64,000 bases of DNA. Origin: Pyrenochaeta sp. MPI-SDFR-AT-0127 (lineage: Eukaryota > Ascomycota > Dothideomycetes > Pleosporales > Cucurbitariaceae). The stretch spans positions 868,001 to 932,000 of the forward strand of contig JAGTJM010000006.1 in the NCBI GenBank assembly GCA_020747015.1, in the 5' to 3' direction. The notes beneath the pieces were generated by a model. It did no database searches, was not told the origin of the DNA, and saw only the letters and a list, made by a program, of their open reading frames with translations. The stretch's first letter is position 1; each line of letters opens with the position of its first letter. A program made the translations under genes and the position numbers. Of the stretch, positions 1 to 10,411 are shown piece by piece.

Positions 1-1928
1 CAGGAGTGGAGCTAGCTGTTGGGTAGTGGTGCCGGGAGTGGTGACTCGAAAGGGCACTCCCGAATTTTCACCATAGCGCATCCATCAAGCTGAATGCTTG
101 GCTATGGCCGACGGCGAGGCGGCAGTCAACAAGAGAAGAGTGTGGTCTTTGGAATAAGGACATGCGGCGCCAGAAACAGCCACAAGCATGCTTCGTCTTT
201 GCTGCTGGTGCGCGTCATGCAAGCGTCTGGAGACTTCATGTCCACGAGCAAGCTTGGCGGTCTGCCCGCAACAGTGACGCAGCCCTGACTCTATTCGTCC
301 TGGGCCAGCATGTACCTGATTGTACCTGATAGGCACAAGCAAGTTGGGGGCAATCCTGGTACTGGAAGCACCCGACTGGTTGCTAGGTCACGTGAGCCCA
401 CGACAGCACATTGCCAGGCCTCTGGGTGCCCTATGACAACAAGTATGCAGTCTTGGACTCATCTGCAGTCGCTCATGTTGCCCGTGCCTGGGATGCTAGC
501 CCCACGACATGTTGCAGGTCATAATTGCTTGCATGATGGCTCGACTATCCCTGGCGGGCAAGCCGAGCATAGCCGTTCGTATTGGACCCTGTCGCTCCGT
601 CATTCTTTTCCCCAAGACTCGCGATACGCGCTGATGCTGCCAGCTAGCAACCCAATCTTGGCCTTGCATATATCACTCTCAAAGTTCAGCGGACGACAGC
701 AGCGACGTCAAGGTGCCGCGTGCCCTGCAGTCGTGGAACACAAGAGGCGCAATACCCCGCAGCATCATGACCAGTACCGCACCAGCACCACCACTCGCAC
801 GCTTGCCTGCATCTACAGCCCACGCTCGATCATCTAATTGGACGAGCTCACCAATGACGCGCGCATATTCCCCAGATTGAACGGGATACCCGCAGTCACA
901 GCAAAAGGCACCCAGGGCGGGTTGCAACATGACCATTTCACAGCTGAATCCCACCCCCTCCACAATGACGGCGCTATCCTTGAAGCCAAGCTCTGGAACC
1001 CCCACACATCACTGCATGATGCACATGTAGACCAACGTGATAAGCTTGCACGAGAGACGGATTGGGTTGCAGCGTGGGGTCGTCACGATCAGACCACACA
1101 TTTTGCTCTTACCCCTCACCAACTCATCAGGCATATCCGCACTTGAGAATGCCTGCCGTTACTTACTCGACGACTAGCCAAAGCTAGACAGGCCTCGGAT
1201 AGACCACAATTACTCGTTCTGATACCAAGGTCGCTAACGAACACTCCTCAATTGGGACCTGGCCACGAGACGATCAAGACACAGTCACTATCGACGACTG
1301 AAGAGTTTCACTTGTAGTGCCGCATTGACCAAACATGCTCCTCTCAAATGCTGTTACCTTTCTCGAAGTCACACAGGACTGTGTACCTAACGTGACTGTG
1401 CGAAGAGCACTAGCCTCGTAACATTCTCCAGAGCTCAACCCTAAAGACCATTTATCGCCCACCCAAAATTTACTGACGAACAATACGAATGGAGTTTTGT
1501 AAATTGGAGCAGATAGGAGTGAGATTTGGACCTAATTGGGATGACTTGTGTTGCTGATGGTAAATGTGACATTCTCGGGTCCTTTGGTTTGTGACGAGAA
1601 TCATACATTCCATAACCAACGAGCATGTTGAAACGAGAATAGCTGGTCGATAATAGAAGATTGTTGGACTCTAAGAGGGCCAAATCTTTAACAATATGTC
1701 CGACTTTTACTGTGGCAGGGAACAGCCAGAAGTGCTGTTCGTCCCAAACTCCCAAGATTACGAGATTACGCCGCAGAACGCCATGCTGTATCGCATCTTT
1801 TTCCTTCTTCAACGCGTTGCTCAGCCACGACTTGACAAATTCTCCTTCGCATCCTCAGTACCATGTCATCTCTAGAAACCCCTACACGCACGCTCTCTCT
1901 GATCGCCTTATACGTCTTGTTGATCCCT
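1..1928. other. Intergenic, no supported gene
   Basis: Open frames occur on both strands but overlap each other, have no recognisable motif and no convincing splice structure. A short direct repeat (tgtacctgat, twice) lies at about 311-330. The end next to NOP10 will hold its 3' untranslated region. Confidence 0.5.
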
Positions 1929-2216
1929 CTACGATCGTTCTGCAACCTTGTTCTCTACACAATCGTTAGTCCAATCCCGTCAAACCCCTTGTGTCCCTTC
2001 ATAGCCCACGGCCCTCAAAAAATGAGCTGACTCACTCTGCTGTGTCAGGAGCAACCCATATCTCTTCTTGATCGTAACGCGATGCCTCGAGTACTTGTCA
2101 TCCGGGGAGAAGCGTGCCGGGTGCGCGCTCTTGCTAACTTCGCCGTCGATGACCTTCTTGAGCGTGTAGATGCGCTTGGACGGGTCTGTAGGATCGGGAA
2201 TGTACATTAGATGCAT
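1929..2216 (-). CDS. NOP10: H/ACA snoRNP subunit Nop10
   Basis: Nop10 is the small core protein of H/ACA ribonucleoproteins, which pseudouridylate rRNA in the nucleolus and help mature rRNA. Exon 1 (2216-2036) starts MHLMYIPDP and contains the family hallmarks RIYTLKK and SAHPARFSPDDKYSRHRVT, followed by IKKRYGLL. The model needs one intron: a GTGAGT donor at 2035 and an acceptor after a CTAAC branch site, giving a last exon at 1954-1929 and 68 residues in total. That is close to the family's usual 60-70. Without splicing the frame runs on to 1980 with an unconserved tail, so the intron is preferred but the short second exon is inferred. The gene is divergent from LCL2, sharing about 350 bp. 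Confidence 0.88.
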
Positions 2217-2568
2217 GCTATAACTGCGTCAGCCGTAGTGGATCATGGGTGGTTGAAAATCGGGGAAACACACGTGACGGTAGCAATGTGGGTTGAATCT
2301 CCAGGAGGTACGTTTGAGAATGAGCGAGTGACGAGTGAAGATCCGTTATGCGGTCTGAGGTTGTTCGCAAAATCGACGCTGGGTGCGGTGGAAAATTGCG
2401 GAACTTTTTGCGGACCACCGAGCTATGCGCCAAGCATGTTGGCACTATTTGCACTCCTCACTTAACTCCACATCACCCAGTTCCCAACTCGGCCTCCACT
2501 CAGCATCACGGCTTCAAGTCTTCACACACGCTTGTCGCATTATTGTCTTGGGACTCGAATCTGGCAGA

Positions 2569-3012
2569 ATGGCGCGACTCTACATGATCCTCACAGTCAT
2601 TGCGACGTGCTTCTTCGGCTCAAGCATACAATTCGGTTTCTTCGACCAAATGTTCGGCGGCCAGCAGCAGCAACAACAAGCACAGAATGTGAGAAGTGAT
2701 AGCAGTTGGTATCAGGCACAGTACGAAGGCGGTATGTTTACACCTTCTCCAGACTCATAATTTCGCCTTGAAACACGCTATTGCTCTGATGCTATCTATT
2801 CGCTCACTTTGTTAGCAGCACAATGCAACCACTATCTTTGTCCTGGTACACTCTCCTGTGTCCACTTCCCACACCACTGTCCTTGCGCATGGGAAGGCGT
2901 AGAAGACAAGGCCGAACTTGGGGAGGGCATAGCGATTTGTGGATCCAAAGGCGGTTGGGGAGAGGGTGAGTTTGCAAAGAAAGTCGATCTTGCGCGAAAG
3001 GGTCTGCTATAA
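2569..3012 (+). CDS. LCL2: Long chronological lifespan protein 2 (LCL2-like)
   Basis: This is a small secretory-pathway protein. The yeast relative affects chronological lifespan and is linked to ER protein handling; its biochemical role is unclear. The start MARLYMILTVIATCFFG is a signal peptide, followed by FGFFDQMFGG and a Gln run. Exon 1 is 2569-2731. After a GTATGT intron, exon 2 starts at 2816 (or 2819; two AGs three bases apart are both in frame) and ends at 3012, giving about 119 residues. The conserved core has HYLCPGTLSCVHFPHHCPC, DKAELGEG and the C-terminal KVDLARKGLL. The Cys-rich core and terminal Leu-Leu match the family well. The gene converges on the coiled-coil gene at 3294. 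Confidence 0.92.
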
Positions 3013-3293
3013 GATGGCAGAAGAGGGAGGAAAGGACCAGAAAACGGGTAGCGGAACTGCCAGTTGAATGGCGTGGAAATGTAACTCGATATGGAAAATG
3101 GCCGTTTATGAGGGCACGTTCACTGGCGATATTCCACATACACTAGGCTGAACAGGCGTGAGCAATAACCAGACTTTCAAATGGGCGCGCCAACCTACGG
3201 CTCGTCATATCATTATTTCGTGGCATCATGACTTCCGATACACTATCTGTTCAATACGTACAGTCATCCCCATCTGTATCCTGATCTGAACAC

Positions 3294-6017
3294 TTATGCA
3301 GTCCGCTTCACGTATTTGTACGCATATCCTTGCTTCTCACCGAGTTTCTCATCTGCAGCACCAACTTCCTCTCGCCCCCATTGTCTTAAGAGAACCTTGC
3401 CCATCAACTCCCTTTCCGTTTGAGCCTTTCCTACGGTTTCCACCCATTGTACATCTCGTTTGCCAACAACTGTCTTGGCGCGTTCTTTCATAAGCTTGCT
3501 AAACAGAGTCGCCAGCTTCTCGTCCATGGCCTTATTCACAGCTTCAGCGTCTTCTTCTTGCGCGTCAAGACGAGATTGGAGGGCGCTATTTTGGGTACGT
3601 GAAGAGTCAAGCTGGGCTTGCAGGGCGTCGATTGTGGCTTGGAGGTCCAATGATGATTCCGATGTTGATTTGAATTTCCTATTATCCTTCCTAAGCGCCA
3701 GGACTTCGGACTTGATGCTCTTCATGTCTGCGACCTGCTTCCGAATGATGTCGCGCAGTTTCTCGATCTCGGCGTCTTTCATATTTGCTGCTGTCGCAGA
3801 GCTTGTCATCGCGCTATCGTCGTCGGAAGACTCCTCTTCCGCTAATTTCTGAGCGGCTCCGCGAAGCTTCACCACCTCATCATTCGCCTTCTTCAGATCT
3901 TTCACAATGCGCTTCTTCTCGCTTCGCTCCTGATCAAGCAACGCACCGATCTTTCTGACGGCATCTTCCGCTTTGTCTCGCACATCTTCCATCATGGCCT
4001 CATGTCCTTCTATAAGATCGTTGTGTTGAGCGTGTAACTCTTTTAATTGGTGTCTAACTTCGAGCTTGGATTCTTTCATTTTGGTGAGTTTCTTCTCGAC
4101 GTCTTCAACGCGACGATCTGCTTCGATATAAGAATCTTGCACACGTTCGTTGGCGTCTTCGATATCTTTCTTAAGTTGTTCAGCATCTGTCCGGGCCTTG
4201 GTACAGTTTCGTAATGCTTCTGCAAGCTGTTGGCGGAGTGCACTGACTGTTGTTTCGAGTACTTCGATACTCCCTTTCGAGGCGTTGAAGGCTTGTTCAA
4301 CTTGGTCTTGCGACTCTATGTGCTGTAAGATTTGCTGATCTTTAGTTGCAAGATCTCTACGGGTAGACTCGAGCTGAGATTGAAGGGAGCTTATACGCGA
4401 TTCGAGCCCGCCTGTGATCTGAGATTGCTGATTCTGCAAGGGCAAGCTGCTACGTGTCGTATCGAGCTCTGACTGAAGCTCTCGAATGCGGGCGTTCAGG
4501 TCGAGATTAGTCTGGAAAAGTTGCTGCTTCGCGGCAATATCAGCTTGAGCGCATTCGAGCTCAAATCGTGCGGCTTGTAAGTGCCCTTCGAGATCCGACA
4601 GGCGTACTTTTTGATCACGAACTCTCGATTCCACAATGGCGTGCGTTACGTCCTTTTTCTGCGCGATCTCGCGAGCTACTCTCGCTTCAACAGTAGCCTT
4701 CTCGAGCTGAGCGAGAAGGCTGTTTGCGCGATCCTGGACAGAAGAGAGCTGCTCGGCCAATGTCTCGTGGCTATCTGAATCGTTCTTCTGAACTTGGTCT
4801 TGCTGTGAAGATGTAGCCCTCTTGTCCTTAAGAATTTGGGAGGTAGTATATTTCAGCTGTGCCAACTCTTTTTGAGCTTCTTCTAAGGCCTTCCCTCTTG
4901 CTTCCACCTCTTGGTCAACCAGTCGCTTGGACTCTTCCAGCGCCTTCAGCTGACGATCATGATCTACGCGCTGATTCTGCAGTTTTGCAATATTCTGTAG
5001 ACGCATTTCCTCGCCAAATTCCTGCATCTTAGCGCTCAAAGCATCCTCTCGCATCTTCATCTCAGTTTTAGCAGACAAACAAGCAGCATCATGCTCGGCA
5101 TTCTGTTGTACAGTGTTCTGCTCTAAAGTAGCCAGCCTCTCTTTATGCCTGTAGTTGTCTGAGCGGGCACCTTCCAACTCCTCACGGGTGTATGCGAGGA
5201 TAGTCTCAAGTTCCGTTATTCGAGTCTTTGAGGCAACGTGTTGTTGTTCAAGCCGTGATTGCAGCTCAGCAATTTGATCTCGTATTGTATCCTGGCCGCT
5301 AGTACCAGTGGTGGCCGATGTGTGGTGAATAACGGTTTCTTGCGTAGGTTTTCGCGGTGTGTCATAATCCTCCACTGTGGCCTGCAATGATCGCGCCTTT
5401 GGTGGCGACGATCTTGGAACTTGCAGGAAGCTCTGCTTGGGCATGTGCAGTGGTGTCCCAGTCAGCGCTCCTTCCATATCTGTGTCTGGTAGCGCACTCA
5501 GAAAGCTGTGAACCTTCTCGTCGTTCTCCATAGACCGCTCCGAGGCCGGAGCGCTATTTTGATGTGCTTCCGCCGGGGTTTTGGCTCGTATTGCGGTCGA
5601 GGCGTCATATTCGTCGTGATGCATAGCTGTTTCCTCTACAATTATTGCCTGGTCTCCCTCCCCTGTTGTGTCCGGTTCCTCATATTTGTCGTGCGTGGCA
5701 TCCATGCGCAGCTCCGACCTCCTCATATTTGCCTCTTTTCGCGATTTGATTTGTGCCAACGGAAGGTCTGCTGTCATCCAATAAGTCATGTTCATAGTAA
5801 AGTCGTCTGGCCCTTCGATATCGCTCGTGTCTACTCGATCGACTGGCGGCTCAAAGCTGCCTTCCAACTCTGTAGATTCAAAAGTCGAGTTAAGACCTAG
5901 GGCATCCAAGTCCATCTCATATTGTGATCCATCTTGAGAGGCACGGCGCGCCGGACTGCGCTGCGGAGAGCAGATTCGTGTCGGGCTTGTGGTGTAAGAC
6001 GAGCGCGATCGTGCCAT
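3294..6017 (-). CDS. Long coiled-coil protein, spindle pole body type
   Basis: Single-exon protein of 907 residues. About residues 1-60 are Ser/Arg/Pro-rich and hold a short acidic segment. A compact motif follows (GPDDFTMNMTYWM, near residue 70) that resembles the N-terminal motif of fungal spindle pole body coiled-coil proteins. From about residue 240 to 830 the sequence is almost entirely Glu/Gln/Lys/Leu-rich heptads (for example ISSLQSQLEST and LQATIDALQAQLD). The C-terminal segment (LLRQWGREEVG, then YAYKYVKR) is non-coiled and looks like a localisation module in this family. Such proteins scaffold the microtubule-organising centre in the nuclear envelope. I infer the assignment (SnaD/Cut12/Pcp1-like) from the two end motifs; another coiled-coil scaffold is possible. 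Confidence 0.7.
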   Translation of the reverse strand: MARSRSSYTTSPTRICSPQRSPARRASQDGSQYEMDLDALGLNSTFESTELEGSFEPPVDRVDTSDIEGPDDFTMNMTYWMTADLPLAQIKSRKEANMRRSELRMDATHDKYEEPDTTGEGDQAIIVEETAMHHDEYDASTAIRAKTPAEAHQNSAPASERSMENDEKVHSFLSALPDTDMEGALTGTPLHMPKQSFLQVPRSSPPKARSLQATVEDYDTPRKPTQETVIHHTSATTGTSGQDTIRDQIAELQSRLEQQHVASKTRITELETILAYTREELEGARSDNYRHKERLATLEQNTVQQNAEHDAACLSAKTEMKMREDALSAKMQEFGEEMRLQNIAKLQNQRVDHDRQLKALEESKRLVDQEVEARGKALEEAQKELAQLKYTTSQILKDKRATSSQQDQVQKNDSDSHETLAEQLSSVQDRANSLLAQLEKATVEARVAREIAQKKDVTHAIVESRVRDQKVRLSDLEGHLQAARFELECAQADIAAKQQLFQTNLDLNARIRELQSELDTTRSSLPLQNQQSQITGGLESRISSLQSQLESTRRDLATKDQQILQHIESQDQVEQAFNASKGSIEVLETTVSALRQQLAEALRNCTKARTDAEQLKKDIEDANERVQDSYIEADRRVEDVEKKLTKMKESKLEVRHQLKELHAQHNDLIEGHEAMMEDVRDKAEDAVRKIGALLDQERSEKKRIVKDLKKANDEVVKLRGAAQKLAEEESSDDDSAMTSSATAANMKDAEIEKLRDIIRKQVADMKSIKSEVLALRKDNRKFKSTSESSLDLQATIDALQAQLDSSRTQNSALQSRLDAQEEDAEAVNKAMDEKLATLFSKLMKERAKTVVGKRDVQWVETVGKAQTERELMGKVLLRQWGREEVGAADEKLGEKQGYAYKYVKRTA

Positions 6018-6777
6018 GGCTGGTCATCTGAGCAATGTGGTTCGGCTACAAGGCAACGAGCAATGGTTAAGAATTGTCGTGTTGTGATGAGATGTATGTT
6101 TGTTGTGGGAACGCGCTGCACGACACTAGCGTGATGCACGGAAGCGGAGATAACGAAACGGTATCTATGAACTCTGGCTACTATTTCACCTCGCGTCACT
6201 CATTGTTGCTCAATTGGCGCCTTGACTGTTACAAGAAACATGATTTATCTTTATCTTCATCCATTGTTTCTAATACGATTCTGAGTTACGGCAGCAACCA
6301 CTAAGCCCCCTCTACGATTTGTGACTGTGTACCAGAATCGAGAAGCTTCCTCCAAGGCTCCCTATGGTGAAAAGCTCGGAGTGCATTCGTCCATGGTATT
6401 TAGACTGCTCTTTTCGCTTGGCTTCACAATAAAGGCGAGTCATTGGCACAATTTCTCCGTGTGCACGCAACCCACAAATATTATCTTATTGTCTTTCTTT
6501 TCGCAAATTCACAATGCCACACATGTCTGGTATTCTCGGTCGAATCAAATTCGAATGACATCCTATGCATCCTGGCTGATCATTTTATGTTCATCTCGAG
6601 GTTACGTTGATTATCCTTGCATCCTAACTTGCTGTCTGCTTGACGCCACCTCCCCTCATAAGGATAACCAGAAACGATAAAGTAGGGAAATTCCATCTCT
6701 ATTAGGCCATAATTTTGGACTATTGAACTAGTAAATACATGGCTGGGAGCAGGGTTTCGAAGGTACATCGATGCCTA
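6018..6777. other. Intergenic, no supported gene
   Basis: This AT-rich stretch lies between the starts of the coiled-coil gene and the end of the M18 aminopeptidase gene. Only short overlapping frames without motifs are present. It should contain the coiled-coil gene's promoter. Confidence 0.5.
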
Positions 6778-8792
6778 TTACTTGAACTCCGCATCCACAC
6801 TTTCAAAATTTTCCAAGAAGCTCTGGAAGGTGAATACGCCAAGGCCGGGATCCAGACTTCCTGTCGTCGCACGAATAGAATGCATACTCAATTGTGGGAT
6901 ACCACAATCGATCGCCCTGATACCAGTTGAAGCGCTCAGCATCGGGCCGACTGTGCCTCCACTCCTGCTGTCATTCCTGATTTGGAAGACTTGCAACTTT
7001 GGATCGACCTTACGGATACCAATGTCGCGATCAACACAGCGCTGCAAGATAGTGGTAGAGACAGCATCAGTTGTCATGTGCGCATTGGAGTCTGCAGAGA
7101 CGGCAGGGCCGATGTTGAGGCGTGGAGAGTGGTTCTCGAGGTAAGCATTCAGGAAGTTGGGGTTCACAGCGTGTATGACGTCGCTAGAGACGAGGAAGGA
7201 ATTTGCGTATGTCCTACTCAGCGCACCCTTGACTTTGCCACCATCAGCGAACTCTTCAACGATGCGCTCCATAATGCTTGGTAAGAAATTACTCCGTGCG
7301 CCTTGACGGAGGAGGGAGCCGACTTCTTCGTCGTCAAAAAGTGCTACAATCCGGATCTGGGAGGAGCTAGAGAGGGTGGAACTGGAGTTTAGGAGAGCCT
7401 GAATGGCGGCCCATGAGCATAACTTATCATCAATGCGCCCAGCAAAGATGAATTCGCGTGAAAGACCCCCGGTTTGAGCGGGCTGAGTGTCGAAAAGTTC
7501 GAGTTCCCAATTGACAATTGAAGCGACTACTAAATGTCAGTACTTGGAAAAACGCGGTGTTTTAACAGGTTGATGAACAAGCATCGGATCTGCTGGAGTC
7601 GCCTGATACACTTACAATCGGTAATGCCCAATTCTCCAGAAATGGCCTTTACGAGCCTCTCTGGTTGCGTGGCGGCGAAAGTGCCTTCTCCACCAATCAC
7701 GGCAGGTTTCCAGTCTTCTCCATTCTCACTCGATGAGGCTCCAAAATCGGAATTGTCAAGACCGACTATAGGTACCATCTGTGTCTCTTTGTTGAATGGA
7801 CCATTTGCGGCAGCACCAAAATGCGGCGCTAGCGTCGGTATTCTCGCAATTGGCCAGTCCAGCTTGACCAACTTCGTAACAATCTTGCCATTCTCCCTAA
7901 CGAGTACACGCCCACCAATACCGAGATCTCGGTCCCACCATGTGTCAGACAATGCACCACCATATGGCGCAACTCCAAGCTGCATATAGCCCGCCTTGTT
8001 CCGCAATTTTGGAATAGGTTTCAATTTTGCAGTCAGCGCATCAATATGGCCGGCGACGATAGCGGCGCCGTTGCCTACGGCATAACCGTTGCCGATGGCG
8101 AACGCGATAAGTGAGGTTCCATTGCGCTCCACGTAGTACTGCGCACAGATTAGCCTGACGCACTTCACAAAGCGTTGTCAAGTCGTGTGAGCCTCCCAAC
8201 AGCAATGATATTCCACTTTATTACATACCTTGTTTCCAGCCTTGAGATCCCATGTATCGCGCTCAGATAGCTTCTTGTAACCATCTTTTTCAAGATCTTT
8301 CGCAACAGCATCAACGGCATGAAAGACAGTGGGATTTCCAGTCATGAAGTCGGTGAAGGGCTTGATGTACTTCTCAGGTCCCTCTTTAGCACGTATGGGC
8401 GTTGGGACTGGGTGCCAGCTATGGGAGGGTGCCAGTCGTACCCCCTTGGACTGCTCGTTTTGAATGTGAGGGGCTGGAAACTCCGGAATCTTCGGTGGCA
8501 CTGGTGGTGGGTTCTGATGCCTTGATGGCTTAGGGTAGTCATAGCCATCGTCGTCTGCGTCGATTAGATTTGGATACGGTGCTGCGATGCTGTGTCGAAT
8601 TCTGAAGTCATGGTGAGCCTCTCTGCTCTTACCACCCCTCTCAAATAGCTGTGGCCGATAGGCAACAGAGGCAGTAGTGTGGGCGCGCGAGAGTGTCGAA
8701 TATGAATGTCGCAATGGTCGAGGTGGCGATGGGTCCGAATAAAGGTCAGCATTCGAAGCTGTTTTCCGAATTGTGGGATAATTCTTCGTCAT
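6778..8792 (-). CDS. M18 family aminopeptidase (aspartyl/vacuolar aminopeptidase-like)
   Basis: M18 enzymes are dinuclear zinc aminopeptidases that form dodecamers; fungal members include vacuolar Ape1 and cytosolic Ape4. Exons are 8792-8229, 8138-7616 and 7529-6778, joined by GT-AG introns (GTATGT and GTAAGT donors), giving 612 residues. Metal and catalytic motifs are intact: AGHIDALTAKLKP (His about 219), the WWDRDLGIGGRV segment, AGRIDDKLCSW (bridging Asp), LFDDEEVGS (catalytic Glu pair) and CGIPQLSMHSIRA (last metal His). The first ATG in frame is at 8792. It yields a 140-residue Ser/Pro/Arg-rich leader with a PPPVPPKIP run before the domain begins at YIKPFTDFM. Most family members have about 450-515 residues, so the leader is unusual; it could be a targeting region. 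The leader lacks an obvious Ape1-type amphipathic propeptide. Confidence 0.9.
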
Positions 8793-9524
8793 CTTGGTGT
8801 CTCGAGACGTATTCAACGTGGGATTTCCTTGGGACTTGCAAAGGATGTTGGAGAGTGAGGCTGAACGTGGTGTTGTCGTGATCAAAGCTCCCGCCACTCC
8901 GCAAGGCGCAGGCGGAGCTGTCTAAAACCGGAAAGGATCCGTTCCAACATAATAATGCATCTTAGCTAAGGTTAGCTTCAGTGCTTCACGTTTATTTCTG
9001 CCAAACACAAAAGTCGCTCTTGAAGACATCCTCCATACTATTGAATCAAATCTCCTCCGATTTCAAGCCAGTAGTTACCGTTGCGCCCAAAGCCTGGGGT
9101 GAAAACTACCTGCAGCGTTGAGATATTGGCAGGAGGCAAACTAGTGACAACAGCAACTTAACATTACGTATTGAAGCCAAGTACATGAAAACATCGCGAA
9201 ATGGGGTTTTGTGCCCGAATTTACACTATCTCAAGCACACGAATATCACGTGCCGTGAATTTAGTACAACTTTCGTAACCCATACTGCCAATAACTCCAA
9301 CGTGAATGCCGCAAAAGTCTCGAACACAGGCCGTCAAACGCCGATAAGTGACAACTTCGAAGAACTTAAACATTGCGCGCCGAAGGCAAGCAACTGCATT
9401 CGTATCTGGAACACAAGCGTAAGGTCATGAGTTATCAGCACGTCGCAAAACGATTCAACTCAGGTAAAGGATCCACTCTCGAAACACATCACAGTCTGTA
9501 CAATCTGTGAGATAATCTTAGTGA
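8793..9524. other. Intergenic, no supported gene
   Basis: This stretch separates the M18 gene's start from the 3' end of Glc8. It holds the M18 promoter and the Glc8 3' end. No coding frame over 100 codons with a motif is present. Confidence 0.5.
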
Positions 9525-10411
9525 CTATTGGCCATTAGGGAGTGGTGGCACTCTGGATGGGCCTTGTTCTTCGTCATCGTCGGCATCTTCTGGGTGACTA
9601 TATGCTCGTTAGTTTGGAAATCTATAAGTTGTATTCCCGCACTTACCCAAGCAAGTCTTTGACATTTCTCATCTCATAGTGCTTCTTTCGCATCTGCTCA
9701 AATTTACGGTGCTTTTCTCTCTCTTCTTGTGTTGCATTTGGTAGAAGCTCGCCATGGTAACCCGCGTCCGCCTCGGTGTCTTGCTCGACCATAACCCGCT
9801 TTTCGCTTTCAGGCGTCTGAGACTGTTGCGCCAGGAGCTCCGGCTCGCCGAGGTCGAACTCGGGAATGTCGTCAATCTTGGGCTTCCGCTTTGGCTTATC
9901 CAGCTCATCTACCTGGAGCTCCTCCGCATTCAGCATCTCGACCTCTTCTTCATCCTCGGCAGGATCGTACTGCTTAGCATACGGTGTCTTCGGTTCATCA
10001 ATCTTCATTGTACTGTCACGGTTTTGCTCATTCAGATACAGGTTGGCCTCGTCCCACTTTAATTGCGGGTTTGATTCGTCAAGTTGGTTGGCACCTGACT
10101 GGCGCCGCGAGCCAGGACCACGAGGGTTCGAGGATGAACGACGGTGCCCTCCCGCATTGCGCAACGTGTTCTCCAAGACAATCTCCTTCTCCGACATCTC
10201 GCGGCCGAGCTGCGGTCGCTCATGAGTCGGGCTCGTAGCAGGGGGGGCTTCGCTTGTAGGCGATGTTTGTGAGTTCGAGCGGTATGAGCTTGAGTTCTTG
10301 AGGATACCTAGACTTATTAGCGTTTGGAACAGGATCGTGGGGTACCAGCTTGCCCTTGGGTCGCTCAGGATGAGAACTCGGCGAGTGCAGCTGGGGGGAT
10401 TGTGCAGTCAT
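9525..10411 (-). CDS. GLC8: Protein phosphatase 1 regulator, inhibitor-2/Glc8 family
   Basis: Glc8/inhibitor-2 binds protein phosphatase 1 and modulates its activity, and is itself switched by phosphorylation. Exons are 10411-10354, 10307-9647 and 9597-9525, giving 263 residues. The N-terminus joins across intron 1 to make HPERPKGILKNSSSYRS, the conserved PP1-contacting KGILKN motif. Further matches are LKWDEANL, IDEPKTPYAKQYDP (with the Thr-Pro phosphorylation site) and FEQMRKKHYEMRNV near the C-terminus. Intron 1 (10353-10308, 46 nt) has a GC donor (GCAAGC) with a CTAAT branch. The GT alternatives break the motif frame. Intron 2 (9646-9598) is GT-AG and adds HPEDADDDEEQGPSRVPPLP. Confidence 0.93.

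Noticed and set aside
310..1146. Two plus-strand frames (175 and 102 codons) and one minus-strand frame of 108 codons
   Set aside because: They overlap, contain no motif and have no splice support; likely chance frames in GC-balanced DNA.
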